Shown: positions 34,908-44,236 of the stretch, piece after piece | Layout of the letters: every line of letters begins with the position of its first letter | Position numbering within the stretch: position 1 is the first letter of the stretch | NCBI RefSeq assembly: GCF_023516615.1 | Contig: NZ_JAMGBF010000040.1 | Coordinates: 43,177 to 107,176 of the forward strand | Length of the DNA: 64,000 nt | Direction: 5' to 3' | Origin: Streptomyces panaciradicis | GTDB lineage: Bacteria > Actinomycetota > Actinomycetes > Streptomycetales > Streptomycetaceae | The notes under the pieces: generated by a model | Told to the model about the DNA's origin: nothing | Database searches by the model: none | The model's input: only the letters and a program-made list of their open reading frames with translations | Made by a program: the position numbers and the translations under genes

Positions 34908-35710
34908 CCGCCGTACCGGTCCCCCATCGTGTGATCTCCCGGCGCCCGGAGACCGCGGACACGGTCACGCTGCGGTTCGAGCCGGTCGGCCGTCCGCTCG
35001 CGGACTTCCTGCCGGGACAGTTCGCGATGGTCCATGCCTTCGGCCGGGGCGAGATCCCGGTGTCGGTGAGTTCGGTGCAGGCCACGGGCGGCCTCGCCCA
35101 CACCGTGCGGTCGGTCGGCGCGGTCTCCGACGGGCTGTGCGCGGCCCGGGTCGGCGACGTCGTCGGCATCCGCGGGCCGTACGGCACCAGCTGGGAGCTT
35201 CAGCGGGCGCGCGGCCGGGACGTGGTGATCGTGGCGGGCGGCATCGGCTTCGCGCCGCTGCGCCCGCTGATCCTGGGAGCGCTGGCCGAGCCGGAGGCGT
35301 ACCGGCGCATCAACGTCCTGATCGGCGCGCGCACCCCGAGCGACCTGATCGCCCGTGCAGAGGTGGCGAGTTGGGCCACCGCGTACACCGGGGTGACGGT
35401 GGACCAGCCCGAGCCGGACTGGCGCGGGGACGTCGGCGTGGTCACCCAGCTGCTGGGGCGGGCGCAGTTCGAGCCGGAGGAGACGACGGCGTTCGTGTGC
35501 GGGCCCGAGCCGATGATCCGGGCCACCGCACGTGAACTGATCCAGCACGGCGTGCCCCACGACCGGGTGCAGGTGTCGCTGGAACGCAACATGCGCTGCG
35601 CGACCGGGCACTGCGGGCACTGCCAGCTGGGACCGGTGCTGGTGTGCCAGGCGGGCCCCGTCGTGGACTGGGCGCACGCCGAACCCCTGCTCGCGGTAAG
35701 GGAGTTGTGA
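34904..35710 (+). CDS. hydG: Hydrogenase gamma subunit, FAD/NAD(P)-binding diaphorase (HydG-like)
   Basis: 268 residues; start overlaps the previous stop (ATGA). Ferredoxin-reductase fold: FAD site [15 protein letters not shown](P) pocket [17 protein letters not shown] and [16 protein letters not shown], and a C-terminal [2Fe-2S] motif [21 protein letters not shown]. In group 3b enzymes it couples H2 oxidation or evolution to NADP(H). It resembles dihydroorotate dehydrogenase electron-transfer subunits, but the operon fixes its role. One base separates it from hydD. Confidence 0.92.
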   Translation: MTAVPVPHRVISRRPETADTVTLRFEPVGRPLADFLPGQFAMVHAFGRGEIPVSVSSVQATGGLAHTVRSVGAVSDGLCAARVGDVVGIRGPYGTSWELQRARGRDVVIVAGGIGFAPLRPLILGALAEPEAYRRINVLIGARTPSDLIARAEVASWATAYTGVTVDQPEPDWRGDVGVVTQLLGRAQFEPEETTAFVCGPEPMIRATARELIQHGVPHDRVQVSLERNMRCATGHCGHCQLGPVLVCQAGPVVDWAHAEPLLAVREL

Positions 35711-35711
35711 G

Positions 35712-36464
35712 ATGGCACCGAAACTCGCGGTGTTCAAGCTGGCCTCCTGCGACGGCTGCCAGCTCACCCTGCTGGACTGCGAGGACGAACTTCTCGCGCT
35801 CGCCGGCGAGGTGGAGATCGCGCACTTCCTGGAGGCCACCAGCGCGGTGCAGCCCGGCCCCTACGACCTGTCCCTGGTCGAGGGCTCGGTGACCACGCCC
35901 TCCGACGCCGAGCGCATCCGGCAGATCCGGGCCGCCTCCCGGCACCTGGTGACGATCGGGGCGTGCGCGACCGCGGGCGGCATCCAGGCCCTGCGCAACT
36001 TCGCGGACGTCGACGAGTTCCGGCGCACCGTCTACGCGCACCCCGAGTACATCGAGACGCTCGCCACCTCCACCCCGGTCTCGGCCCATGTGGACGTCGA
36101 CTTCGAGCTGCGCGGCTGTCCGATCGACCGGCGCCAGCTCATCGAGGTGCTCACCGCGTTCCTGGCCGGCCGCAAGCCGGACATCCCCGACCACAGCGTG
36201 TGCTTCGAGTGCAAGCGGCGCGGCACGGTCTGCGTGACCGTCGCGCACGGCACGCCCTGTCTGGGTCCGGTCACGCACGCCGGCTGCGGGGCCCTGTGCC
36301 CGGCCTACCACCGCGGCTGCTTCGGCTGCTTCGGGCCGTCCGGCTCGGTGAACCTGCCCGCGCTGATTCCCGTGCTGCGCCGCGACGGCCTGGACGACGA
36401 CGCCGTGGAGCGCTTCCTGCACACCTTCAACGCCCCTGCGTTCGACAAGGAGTTGGGCAAGTGA
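35712..36464 (+). CDS. hydD: NiFe hydrogenase small (delta) subunit (HydD-like)
   Basis: 250 residues with no twin-arginine signal, hence a cytoplasmic enzyme. Proximal cluster ligands in [17 protein letters not shown] (Cys13, Cys16), [11 protein letters not shown] and [10 protein letters not shown]. Medial/distal ligands in [45 protein letters not shown]. Length and the CxxC spacing fit group 3 delta subunits. The stop overlaps the GTG start of the large subunit, giving strict stoichiometric coupling. Confidence 0.95.
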   Translation: MAPKLAVFKLASCDGCQLTLLDCEDELLALAGEVEIAHFLEATSAVQPGPYDLSLVEGSVTTPSDAERIRQIRAASRHLVTIGACATAGGIQALRNFADVDEFRRTVYAHPEYIETLATSTPVSAHVDVDFELRGCPIDRRQLIEVLTAFLAGRKPDIPDHSVCFECKRRGTVCVTVAHGTPCLGPVTHAGCGALCPAYHRGCFGCFGPSGSVNLPALIPVLRRDGLDDDAVERFLHTFNAPAFDKELGK

Positions 36465-37822
36465 CGCACCGCGGATCCCGTGTCCTGCACGTCGGCTCGC
36501 TGTCCCGGGTCGAGGGCGAGGGCGCGTTGCGCCTGCACGTCCACGACCGCACGGTCACCGAGGCGCGGCTGGAGATCTACGAGCCGCCCCGCTTCTTCGA
36601 GGCGTTCCTGCGCGGCCGGTCCTACACCGAGCCGCCCGACATCACCGCCCGGGTGTGCGGCATCTGCCCGGTGGCCTATCAGATGAGCGCCTGCGCGGCG
36701 ATCGAGGACGCCTGCGGGGTCGAGGTGGACCCGGTGATCCGGGATCTGCGCCGGCTGCTGTACTGCGGCGAGTGGATCGAGAGCCAGGCCCTGCACATCT
36801 ATCTGCTGCACGCCCCGGACTTCCTGGGCCGTCCCAGCGCGATCGAGCTCGCCCGGACGCACCGGGCCGAGGTGGAGCGCGGACTGCGACTGAAGAAGGC
36901 CGGCAACGACATCATGGAGCTGGTCGGCGGCCGTGCGGTGCACCCGATCAACGTGCGGCTGGGCGGCTTCCACCGCGCCCCGACCCGCGCCGAACTGCGG
37001 CCGCTGCGCGAGCAGTTGAAGCGGGCCCTGGACGACGCGTGGGAGACCGTGCACTGGGTGGCGGGCTTCGACTTCCCCGAGGGGCGCACGGACGCGGACC
37101 TGCTGGCGCTGGCCGCGGCCGACACGTACGCGATCGAGGGCGGCACGCCGACCGTGGTGCGCGCCGACGGCAGCCGCGACTCCTTCCCGGTGCGGGAGTT
37201 CCTCGAGCATGTCACCGAGACCCATGTGGCCCACTCCACCGCGCTGCACTCGCGGCTGGACGGGCGGCTGCACCTGACCGGCTCGCTGGCCCGGTTCGCG
37301 GTCAGCGGCTCCCTGCTGTCGCCGGTGGCGCGACAGGCCGCCGTGGCGGCGGGGCTCGGTGACCCGCGCGAGGGCGCCGTGTGCCGCAACCCGTTCCGGT
37401 CCATCCTGGTGCGTGCGGTGGAGGTGGTGTACGCCGTCGGCGAGGCGCTGCGCATCATCGACGGTTACGAGCCGCCCGCGTCCCCGTACGCGGAGGTGCC
37501 GCCGGTCGCGGGTGTCGGGCACGGTGCCACGGAGGCCCCGCGCGGGGTGCTCTACCACCGCTACGAGATCGACGCCGACGGCCTCGTCGCCGACGCGACG
37601 ATGGTGCCGCCCACCGCTCAGAACCAGGGCGCGATCGAGGACGACCTGCGCCGGCTGGCCCAGGCCGCCATCGGCGAAGGCGACGTGGGCGACGAGGAGT
37701 TGACGGACCTGTGCGAGCGGGCGATCCGCAACCACGACCCGTGCATCTCGTGCTCCACCCACTTCCTCGACCTGACCGTCGTCCGTACCTCGGGCCCGAC
37801 CGCGGGAGGCCACCGTGCCTGA
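36461..37822 (+). CDS. hydA: NiFe hydrogenase large (alpha) subunit (HydA-like, group 3b)
   Basis: 453 residues from GTG at 36461. It carries the NiFe active site: N-terminal RVCGIC (Cys66, Cys69) and C-terminal DPCISC (Cys428, Cys431) followed by STH and a 19-residue tail that the protease at 30125 should remove. The LSRVEGEG start and [20 protein letters not shown] are typical for group 3 cytoplasmic bidirectional hydrogenases. Gene order beta-gamma-delta-alpha equals the archaeal sulfhydrogenase hydBGDA order, but with an extra cNMP-binding gene inserted. Overlaps the next CBS-BON gene by eight bases. Confidence 0.96.
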   Translation: MTHRGSRVLHVGSLSRVEGEGALRLHVHDRTVTEARLEIYEPPRFFEAFLRGRSYTEPPDITARVCGICPVAYQMSACAAIEDACGVEVDPVIRDLRRLLYCGEWIESQALHIYLLHAPDFLGRPSAIELARTHRAEVERGLRLKKAGNDIMELVGGRAVHPINVRLGGFHRAPTRAELRPLREQLKRALDDAWETVHWVAGFDFPEGRTDADLLALAAADTYAIEGGTPTVVRADGSRDSFPVREFLEHVTETHVAHSTALHSRLDGRLHLTGSLARFAVSGSLLSPVARQAAVAAGLGDPREGAVCRNPFRSILVRAVEVVYAVGEALRIIDGYEPPASPYAEVPPVAGVGHGATEAPRGVLYHRYEIDADGLVADATMVPPTAQNQGAIEDDLRRLAQAAIGEGDVGDEELTDLCERAIRNHDPCISCSTHFLDLTVVRTSGPTAGGHRA

Positions 37823-38441
37823 ATCTCCGTACACCGTGAGCGATGTGATGACGCAGACCGTCATAGCCGTCGGGCGCGACGCCTCCTTCAAGGAGGTCGT
37901 CGGCCTCATCGACCAGTGGAAGGTGAGCGCCCTGCCCGTCCTCGTCGGCGAGGGCCGGGTCGTGGGCGTGGTCTCGGAGGCGGATCTGCTGCCCAAGGAG
38001 GAGTTCCGCGACGGGGGCGAGGAGAACGCGGAGCGCACCGAGCGGGAGAAGGCGGCCGCGCTGACCGCGGGCGAGCTGATGAGCACCCCCGCGGTGACGG
38101 TGCACGCCGACGCCACCGTCGCCGAGGCGGCCCGCATCATGGCCCGCCGGCACGTCAAGCGGCTGCCGGTGGTGGACTCGGTGGACATCCTGCAAGGGGT
38201 GGTGAGCCGCAGCGATCTGCTCAAGGTCTTCCTGCGGAACGACGAGGAGATCGCCGACGAGGTCCGCCACAGCGTGCTGAGCCAGCTGCCGATCACCACT
38301 CCCCTGACGGTGACCGTGGCCGACGGCGTGGTCACCCTGGGCGGCGTGCTGCCCGACCGCACCCTGGTGCCGATCGTGGCGCGGGCGGTGCGGGCCGTGG
38401 AGGGCGTCGTGGACATCCGGCTCGACCTCACGCACCGATGA
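37815..38441 (+). CDS. CBS-pair plus BON domain protein, hydrogenase-embedded
   Basis: 208 residues from GTG at 37815, inside the last codons of hydA. Two CBS domains ([12 protein letters not shown] to [24 protein letters not shown] to [12 protein letters not shown]) that usually bind adenine nucleotides, then a short BON domain ([14 protein letters not shown]...VVDIRLDL). Similar proteins belong to the mycobacterial DosR regulon (Hrp1 type, CBS only). The position between hydA and hypD suggests an energy-charge sensor tied to hydrogenase assembly or activity. Paralogs at 44237 and 56585. Confidence 0.92.
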   Translation: MPESPYTVSDVMTQTVIAVGRDASFKEVVGLIDQWKVSALPVLVGEGRVVGVVSEADLLPKEEFRDGGEENAERTEREKAAALTAGELMSTPAVTVHADATVAEAARIMARRHVKRLPVVDSVDILQGVVSRSDLLKVFLRNDEEIADEVRHSVLSQLPITTPLTVTVADGVVTLGGVLPDRTLVPIVARAVRAVEGVVDIRLDLTHR

Positions 38442-39544
38442 AGTATCTCGACGAGTACCGCGACCCCGCGCTCGCCCGGCGGCTGCTGGAGGAGCTGCGG
38501 GGCACGGCCACCCGGCCCTGGCGGATCATGGAGGTGTGCGGCGGGCAGACCCACACCCTCGTCCGCCAGGGCATCGACGAGCTGCTGCCCGCCGGGATGC
38601 GGATGATCCACGGCCCGGGCTGCCCGGTGTGCGTGACCCCGCTGGAGACCCTCGACCGGGCCATGGCGATCGCCGCCCGCCCCGGCGTGATCTTCACCAG
38701 CTTCGGGGACATGCTGCGCGTGCCCGGCAGCGAGACCGACCTGCTGTCGCTGCGGGCGCGCGGCGCGGACGTCCGGGTGGTGTACGCCCCGATGGACGCC
38801 GTGCGTCTGGCCGCGGCGAACCCCGACCGGGAGGTCGTCTTCCTCGCGGTCGGCTTCGAGACGACGGCGCCGGCCAACGCCACGGCCGTCCTGCACGCCG
38901 CCCGGCTGGGGCTGACGAACTTCTCCCTGCTGGTCAGCCACGTCCTGGTGCCGCCGGCGATGACCGCGCTGCTGGAGGACCCCGACTGCGAGGTGCAGGC
39001 GTTCCTGGCGGCGGGGCACGTGTGCGCGGTGATGGGCTGGCGCGAGTACGAGCCGATCGCCGCCCGCTACCGGGTGCCGATCGTGGTGACCGGCTTCGAG
39101 CCGCTGGACCTGCTGGAGGGCGTCCTGATGGCCGTCCGGCAGCTGGAGGCGGGCCGCTTCGAGGTGGAGAACCAGTACGTGCGGGCGGTGCGCCGCTCGG
39201 GCAACACCGACGCCCAGGAGGCCGTACGGAAGGTCTTCCAGGTCACCGACCGGTCCTGGCGGGGCATCGGCGCGCTGCCCGACAGCGGACTCGAACTCGC
39301 CGACGCCTACGCCGGGTTCGACGCAGCCCGCAGGTTCGACGTGGGCGGGCTGCGTCCCGTGGAGGACCCCGAGTGCATCGCGGGCGCCATCCTGACCGGT
39401 GCCCGGCTGCCCACCGACTGCCCCGCGTACGGCACCCGCTGCACGCCCCGTCATCCCCTCGGCGCGCCCATGGTGTCGTCCGAGGGCACGTGTGCCGCCT
39501 TCCACGCGGCCGGACGCACCGCCTCGGCGAGGAGCACACCATGA
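38438..39544 (+). CDS. hypD: Hydrogenase formation protein HypD
   Basis: 368 residues; ATGA overlap with the CBS-BON gene. It is the iron-sulfur scaffold on which Fe(CN)2CO is assembled together with HypC. Conserved motifs: [58 protein letters not shown] and the C-terminal Fe-S cysteines in [35 protein letters not shown] (shown in pieces). Full length. Overlaps hypE by four bases. Confidence 0.96.
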   Translation: MKYLDEYRDPALARRLLEELRGTATRPWRIMEVCGGQTHTLVRQGIDELLPAGMRMIHGPGCPVCVTPLETLDRAMAIAARPGVIFTSFGDMLRVPGSETDLLSLRARGADVRVVYAPMDAVRLAAANPDREVVFLAVGFETTAPANATAVLHAARLGLTNFSLLVSHVLVPPAMTALLEDPDCEVQAFLAAGHVCAVMGWREYEPIAARYRVPIVVTGFEPLDLLEGVLMAVRQLEAGRFEVENQYVRAVRRSGNTDAQEAVRKVFQVTDRSWRGIGALPDSGLELADAYAGFDAARRFDVGGLRPVEDPECIAGAILTGARLPTDCPAYGTRCTPRHPLGAPMVSSEGTCAAFHAAGRTASARSTP

Positions 39545-40575
39545 ACATCGACTGCCCCACCCCCCGGCACGAGGAGGAGGTCGTGCTGCTGGGCCACGGC
39601 GCCGGCGGCCGGCTCACCGAGGAACTCCTGGAGTCCGTGGTGCTGCCCGCGGTCGGCGAGGCCGAGGGGCCGCTGGAGGACGCGGCGCTGCTGCCGGGCC
39701 GGCCGGACCTGGTGATGAGCACCGACAGCTTCGTCGTCAGCCCGCTGTTCTTCCCCGGCGGCGACATCGGGTCCCTCGCCGTCCACGGCACGGTCAACGA
39801 CCTGGCGATGCGGGGCGCCCAGCCGCTCGCGCTGTCCGTCTCGCTGATCATCGAGGAGGGCCTGCCGCTGTCCGAACTGCGCTCGGTGATGGCCTCGCTG
39901 GGCAAGGCGGCGCAGGACGCGGGCGTGCCCGTGATCACCGGGGACACCAAGGTCGTGGGCCGTGGCGCCGCCGACCGGCTGTTCATCAACACCACCGGCG
40001 TCGGCCGGCGGTACGCGCCGTTGTGCCCGTCGGCGGCGAACGCCCGGCCCGGCGACGTGATCCTGCTGTCCGGGCCGATCGGGCTGCACGGCACGACCGT
40101 GCTCAGCACCCGGGAGGGCCTGGGCTTCGAGGGGGACATCGCCTCCGACAGCCGTCCGCTGCACCGCCTGGTGCACGCGCTGGAGCCTCTCGGTGCCGCC
40201 GTGCACGTACTGCGCGACCCGACGCGGGGCGGGCTGGCCGCCTCGCTCAACGAGATCGCCCGGGACTCGTCGGTCGCCGTCGAGATCGAGGAGAGCGCGG
40301 TGCCCGTGCCGGAGGCCGTCGCCTCCGCGTGCGACCTGCTCGGCCTGGATCCGCTGGTCGTCGCGAACGAGGGCTGCATGGTGGCGTTCGTCGCCCCGGA
40401 AGCGGCCGAGGACGCGCTGACGGCGATGCGGTCGCTGCCGGAGGGCGCCCAGGCGGTGCGGATCGGCGAGGTGCTGCACGAGGGTCCGCGGGGTCGCGCG
40501 ACCCTGCGGACCCTGGTGGGCGCCCGCCGCATCGTGGAGATGCCCCTCGGCGAGCAACTGCCGCGCATCTGCTGA
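39541..40575 (+). CDS. hypE: Hydrogenase expression/formation protein HypE
   Basis: 344 residues. ATP-dependent dehydratase of the AIR-synthase fold that turns its carbamoylated C-terminal Cys into thiocyanate for the CN ligands. Visible: [68 protein letters not shown] and the required terminal PRIC. Last gene of the hydrogenase locus. hypA and hypB, needed for nickel insertion, are absent from the window. Confidence 0.96.
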   Translation: MNIDCPTPRHEEEVVLLGHGAGGRLTEELLESVVLPAVGEAEGPLEDAALLPGRPDLVMSTDSFVVSPLFFPGGDIGSLAVHGTVNDLAMRGAQPLALSVSLIIEEGLPLSELRSVMASLGKAAQDAGVPVITGDTKVVGRGAADRLFINTTGVGRRYAPLCPSAANARPGDVILLSGPIGLHGTTVLSTREGLGFEGDIASDSRPLHRLVHALEPLGAAVHVLRDPTRGGLAASLNEIARDSSVAVEIEESAVPVPEAVASACDLLGLDPLVVANEGCMVAFVAPEAAEDALTAMRSLPEGAQAVRIGEVLHEGPRGRATLRTLVGARRIVEMPLGEQLPRIC

Positions 40576-40766
40576 GCCTCGGGGCCTGCGGCTCGGCGAG
40601 CGGCGCCGCGAACCGCCTGCTGAGGCGCCGCCCCTCCGCGGACACACGAAAGAGCCGCCGTGAGGATGCGGCGATCGGACCTCCGCGCCGGACCTCGCGG
40701 CCCGTCGTCGACGAGGTCGGGAGCGCGGCTCGGGCCGTCCGCTTCGGACTGCGGGCCGCAGCGGCG

Positions 40767-41360
40767 TCAGCGGGTCTTCCCGCCCCACTGCCGGTCCGCG
40801 CGGGCCCACTCGGCGTCCCACTGGAGCAGTCGGCGCCGGTCGAGCAGGGCGCACATGCCCGAGCCGGCGAGCAGCATCCCCCCGGCGGCGGTCACGCCGG
40901 CCAGCGCGCCCAGCACGACGGCCTGGAACCGCGCTTGGCCGACGCCCGCGGGCTCGGGCACGAGCCGGTCCTGGGCGTCCAGCCAGATCCGGGTGGTGCT
41001 GCCGGCCCTGCTCGCGGCCGCGACCCGGGTGACGCCCGTGCGCCGCGTCCCGTCCGCCGCGGTCCAGCGCACGGTGGCCCACGCGTGGGCGTCGCCGATG
41101 CCGTCGACGGAGGAGGTGCCGCTTTCGGCGTCCTTGGTCAGCACGGCCTGCACGGGGTGCCGCTCGGCCCGCAGGGCGGCGCCGTCGCGTTCGACGGCGC
41201 CGGCGGTGCCCAGGCCCGCGGCGACGGCCGCCAGCAGGGCCAGCGTCCAGACGGCCAGCAGCAGCCATCCCTCGACCAGGTAGCTGGGGCGGCGGAGCGG
41301 GTTGTGCCGCAGCCGCCACCACCGCGTCCGGGCCGGTCCCGCGTGCCGTACCGCCGCCAT
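40767..41360 (-). CDS. Rv1733c-family membrane protein
   Basis: 197 residues from ATG at 41360, two bases after the nitroreductase stop. N-terminal RLRHNPLRRPSYLVEGW followed by a first transmembrane helix (residues about 32-55), an exported-looking domain, a second helix near residue 150 and the C-terminal pattern LLQWDAEWARADRQWGG. This is the Rv1733c type, a DosR-induced membrane protein of unknown function in mycobacteria. Probably co-translated with the Acg-like nitroreductase. A frameshifted paralog is at 57290-57906. The 190-base gap to hypE holds only short GC-rich inverted repeats (for example CTGCGG-G-CCGCAG at 40749). Confidence 0.85.
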   Translation of the reverse strand: MAAVRHAGPARTRWWRLRHNPLRRPSYLVEGWLLLAVWTLALLAAVAAGLGTAGAVERDGAALRAERHPVQAVLTKDAESGTSSVDGIGDAHAWATVRWTAADGTRRTGVTRVAAASRAGSTTRIWLDAQDRLVPEPAGVGQARFQAVVLGALAGVTAAGGMLLAGSGMCALLDRRRLLQWDAEWARADRQWGGKTR

Positions 41361-41362
41361 CG

Positions 41363-42352
41363 TCACCACCGGACCAACACGTCGTCGCGGACGAGGACTT
41401 CGGACGCCGGCCGGCGCGCGGTGGTCCACACCTGCGCCGGGACGCCGAGCCGCAGCACCATCTGCGGGAAGTTCCCGGCGGCCAGTCGCCGGCGCAACTC
41501 CGCACGGATCTCGGGGAGTTCCAGCGGCTGGGTGTGGAAGGCGGCCATGACGTGGCGGGAGGCGGCGGACAGCAGCACGCGCTGCAGCGCCTGTCCGGCC
41601 CGCAGCCAGTCCAGGCGGCCGTCGCGCGGGGTGGACAGCACCGCGACGGTGCCCGTGCCGAGGCCGCGCCGGCGGGCGGGGACGATGAACCGGCGGGCCA
41701 GGTCGAGGTAGTCCCGGCCGGCCAGCAGCGTGGCGTCCGGGTGGAAGCGGGCCGCGTCGGCCGGCACCTGGTCGGGACCGACACTGCGCGTGACCTCCCA
41801 GCTGTGGCCGGGGTCCGCGCGGTGCACGTCCTCGGCGGTGCGCACCAGGTGGGCGATCAGGTCCAGTTCCTCGGGCTCCTCCAGGACGTGGAGGACGGCT
41901 CCCTCGATCCGGGCGTGTTCGCGCAGGTCGTCGAGGAGGCCGCTGGGCAGGGCCAGGGAGGCGAAGGGACCGCGGTGGGTGTGGCGGTGGGGCATGGCGT
42001 CGATCAGCGCGGTCTCCTCGGCGCCGGCCGGGGCGTGCGCGGCGAAGCCCACGCGGGCCAGGAAGGCGGAGTCGCCGGGCCGCGGCAACAGGTCGACGGA
42101 CGGCTGGAAGCCGAGGTGGCGCACGGCCATCCGGGTGTTGAACAGTGCCGCCCCGCAGGCGATCACCATCTCCCGGCCGCCGGGGTCGGTGAGGATCAGG
42201 CGCCGCCCGCCGTCGGCGTGCACCTCGAAGCCGTGGTCATGGCCCTCCTCGACGAAGAACCAGGGCTGGCTGTTGTGCGGGGAGGGCGCGAGGGAGGCGG
42301 CACGGGCCAGGTGAAGGGCCGCGTGGCCGGACTTCTCGTACGACACGGTCAT
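41363..42352 (-). CDS. Acg-type nitroreductase-fold protein
   Basis: 329 residues from ATG at 42352. N-terminal ARAASLAPSPHNSQPWFFV is the FMN-contact region of the Acg branch; a second half carries LDWLRAGQALQRVLLSAA and a C-terminal LRLGVPA. Acg proteins (Rv2032, Rv3127, Rv3131) are large two-lobed nitroreductase homologs in the DosR regulon that may store flavin rather than reduce nitro groups. The upstream region 42415-42448 contains the tandem boxes. Precedes the Rv1733c-family gene. Confidence 0.88.
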   Translation of the reverse strand: MTVSYEKSGHAALHLARAASLAPSPHNSQPWFFVEEGHDHGFEVHADGGRRLILTDPGGREMVIACGAALFNTRMAVRHLGFQPSVDLLPRPGDSAFLARVGFAAHAPAGAEETALIDAMPHRHTHRGPFASLALPSGLLDDLREHARIEGAVLHVLEEPEELDLIAHLVRTAEDVHRADPGHSWEVTRSVGPDQVPADAARFHPDATLLAGRDYLDLARRFIVPARRRGLGTGTVAVLSTPRDGRLDWLRAGQALQRVLLSAASRHVMAAFHTQPLELPEIRAELRRRLAAGNFPQMVLRLGVPAQVWTTARRPASEVLVRDDVLVRW

Positions 42353-42414
42353 GGTGGATCCCGCCTTTCGAGAACCGTCCACCCTTCGTGAACCATCCAC
42401 CCCCAGCGTCCCCG

Positions 42415-42448
42415 GGCGCGGTCGGCTCAGGCAGGGGCCGAGGGTCCC
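42415..42448 (-). promoter_or_regulatory. Tandem boxes before the acg-like operon
   Basis: GGCGCGGTCGGCTC (42415-42428) and GGGCCGAGGGTCCC (42435-42448), each with one or two departures from GGnCCGnnCGGnCC, centres 20 bp apart, 63 bases upstream of the start at 42352. A further partial copy, CAGCCGTTCGGCCC at 42527-42540, faces the plus-strand gene at 42613. Confidence 0.5.
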
Positions 42449-42612
42449 GGTGCGCGGCCTGTGCGGCCCTCTTCCGGCCCGCCGCCCCAACCGGTCTCCT
42501 CCGCGGGTTCCGGCCGACCCGGTGGGCAGCCGTTCGGCCCCCGAACGGAGCCGGACGGCACTTGGGGACCCCCGCGGGGAGCGGTTCGCTGGAAGCGTGG
42601 GAGGAGGACGCC

Positions 42613-43413
42613 ATGTCCAGTGGAACACGGTTGCCGTCGGCGACCCGCGCGGCGACGGTCCCGAAGCCGTCGGCCGGCGGCACGGGCCCCTCGTCGGCGA
42701 AGAGGGTCCGTACGGCGGTGTACTTCCTGCACGACGCGAAGCTGTCGGCCGTCCCCCGCACCGTGACGGCTCCGGCGACCGCCGCCGCGGCCGTGCGCGC
42801 CCTGCTGTCCGGACCCAGCCGCTTCGAGGGCCGCCGGGGCCGCACCACCGCCGTCCCGTCCGGCACCGAGCTGCGCTCGGTCGACATCCAGGGCCGTCTC
42901 GCGACGGTGGACCTGTCCGACCGCTTCCTCGACGGCGGCGGCAGCCTGTCGATGCGGGCCCGGATGGCCCAGGTCGTGTTCACGCTGACCAGGTTCCCGA
43001 CGGTGCGCAAGGTGGCCTTCGAGATCGAGGGCAAGCCGGTCCGCTACGTCGGCCCCGAGGGCGGCGTCCTGGACGGGCCGGTGGGCCGCGCCGACTTCGA
43101 GGACCTGTCGCCCGCCGTGCTGGTGGAGTCGCCCCTGATCGGGGACTCGGTGCGCACCCCGCTGCGGGTGTGGGGCAGCGCGGACACCTTCGAGGCCGAG
43201 TTCCGGCTGCGGCTGACCGACGTCTCCGGGCACCGGGCGGCCGACGTGCCGGTCCGCGCCACGTCGGGCACCGGCACCCGCGGCACCTTCGACGTCACCT
43301 TCCCCTACCGGGCGGTGCGCACCGGGCCGGGTCTGCTGACGGCGTACTTCGTCTCGCCCGAGGACGGGCGCCCGGTGACCGTGGACACCGTGCCGCTGGC
43401 CGTGAACCGCTGA
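42613..43413 (+). CDS. GerMN / Gmad2 domain protein without signal peptide
   Basis: 266 residues from ATG at 42613 (GGGAGGAGG upstream). Residues about 35-145 form a GerMN domain (VYFLHDAKLSAVPRT to VVFTLTRFPTVRKVAFEIEG), and about 165-262 the immunoglobulin-like Gmad2 domain (VESPLIGDSVRTPLRVWGSADTFEAEF, in two parts). In actinobacteria these domains usually sit on LpqB-like lipoproteins, but no lipobox or signal is visible here. Role unknown; position in the stress island suggests an envelope- or partner-binding function. Divergent from the acg-like gene. Confidence 0.8.
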   Translation: MSSGTRLPSATRAATVPKPSAGGTGPSSAKRVRTAVYFLHDAKLSAVPRTVTAPATAAAAVRALLSGPSRFEGRRGRTTAVPSGTELRSVDIQGRLATVDLSDRFLDGGGSLSMRARMAQVVFTLTRFPTVRKVAFEIEGKPVRYVGPEGGVLDGPVGRADFEDLSPAVLVESPLIGDSVRTPLRVWGSADTFEAEFRLRLTDVSGHRAADVPVRATSGTGTRGTFDVTFPYRAVRTGPGLLTAYFVSPEDGRPVTVDTVPLAVNR

Positions 43414-43432
43414 CTCCGGCCCGCGGCACGAG

Positions 43433-43461
43433 GACCCCGGCGCGAGGACAGCGCCGGGGTC
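43433..43461. terminator. 11-bp perfect hairpin between convergent genes
   Basis: GACCCCGGCGC (43433-43443) pairs exactly with GCGCCGGGGTC (43451-43461) around a 7-base loop, 20 bases after the GerMN gene and before the small membrane protein's stop. Confidence 0.75.
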
Positions 43462-43478
43462 GTCGATGCCGCCGCCCC

Positions 43479-43676
43479 TCAGACCTTGGTCATGGGGTGG
43501 CGGTGGGCCAGGTGCCGGGCCAGCAGGACCAGGGCGACGATGGCCGGTATCACCAGCGGGACCAGGGGCAGGCCCGCGACCGACGCGGCCAGTCCGAGGC
43601 ACAGGAAGGCCAGGATCCCGGCGACCAGGTACAGCACCGCCTCGGTGGTGACGACGGGGATCTGACGGATGTTCAT
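43479..43676 (-). CDS. Small two-helix membrane protein
   Basis: 65 residues from ATG at 43676 with a perfect AAAGGAGG. Two hydrophobic helices (about residues 14-33 and 36-53) and a His-rich polar end HLAHRHPMTKV. No family assigned with confidence. It is the last gene of the minus-strand series GNAT-acyl-CoA synthetase, CBS-BON, flavodoxin. Confidence 0.7.
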   Translation of the reverse strand: MNIRQIPVVTTEAVLYLVAGILAFLCLGLAASVAGLPLVPLVIPAIVALVLLARHLAHRHPMTKV

Positions 43677-43706
43677 GACACGCCTCCTTTCCCGGAGGGT
43701 CCTTCC

Positions 43707-44216
43707 TCAGATGGTCTGCTCCCTCTTGATCAGTTCGTCGGCGACCCGGGCCGCCCACGCCTCGATCTCGGGGAAGTCGCGGAAGTCACCGCCCTTGCCG
43801 TTGCGGATGATCATGCGGGCGATGCGCCCCTTGGCGCCCTCCTCCAGGCAGCCGCCGAAGGTGACGTGCCCGCGGGCGTCGAGCCGGTCCACGGCACGCC
43901 GCACCCAGGGCACCGGCGGGATGTCCTTCTCGGAGGCCGAGGCGTCGAGCGGGCCGCTGCTGAACAGCCACAGCGGCCGCTCGGCCAGGGTCCGCCGGTT
44001 GCGGCGCACGAAGCGGCGGGCGTCGCGGTGCCAGCGCCCCGCGTACAGGGCACCGCCGACCACGAAGGCGTCGTACGGCGTCACGTCGGTGACCGTGGCC
44101 GCGGACGCCGTGTCGGCGCTCAGGCCCTCCTTGCGCAGGACGTCGGCCACCGCCTCGGCGATCCCCCGGGTCGATCCGTTGGTCGTTCCATAGGCGACCA
44201 ACACGTTCGCGGGCAT
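43707..44216 (-). CDS. Flavodoxin-domain protein (HemG-like)
   Basis: 169 residues. Flavodoxin fold with the FMN phosphate loop VAYGTTNGSTRGIAEAVAD and the second loop FVVGGALYAGRWHRDARRFVRRN, followed by LFSSGPLD. This matches the menaquinone-dependent protoporphyrinogen oxidase (HemG) branch, often annotated as flavodoxin. It may serve as low-potential electron carrier during oxygen limitation. Twenty bases downstream of the CBS-BON gene on the same strand. Confidence 0.85.
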   Translation of the reverse strand: MPANVLVAYGTTNGSTRGIAEAVADVLRKEGLSADTASAATVTDVTPYDAFVVGGALYAGRWHRDARRFVRRNRRTLAERPLWLFSSGPLDASASEKDIPPVPWVRRAVDRLDARGHVTFGGCLEEGAKGRIARMIIRNGKGGDFRDFPEIEAWAARVADELIKREQTI

Positions 44217-44236
44217 GCGGTCCGCCTCCTCTCACG

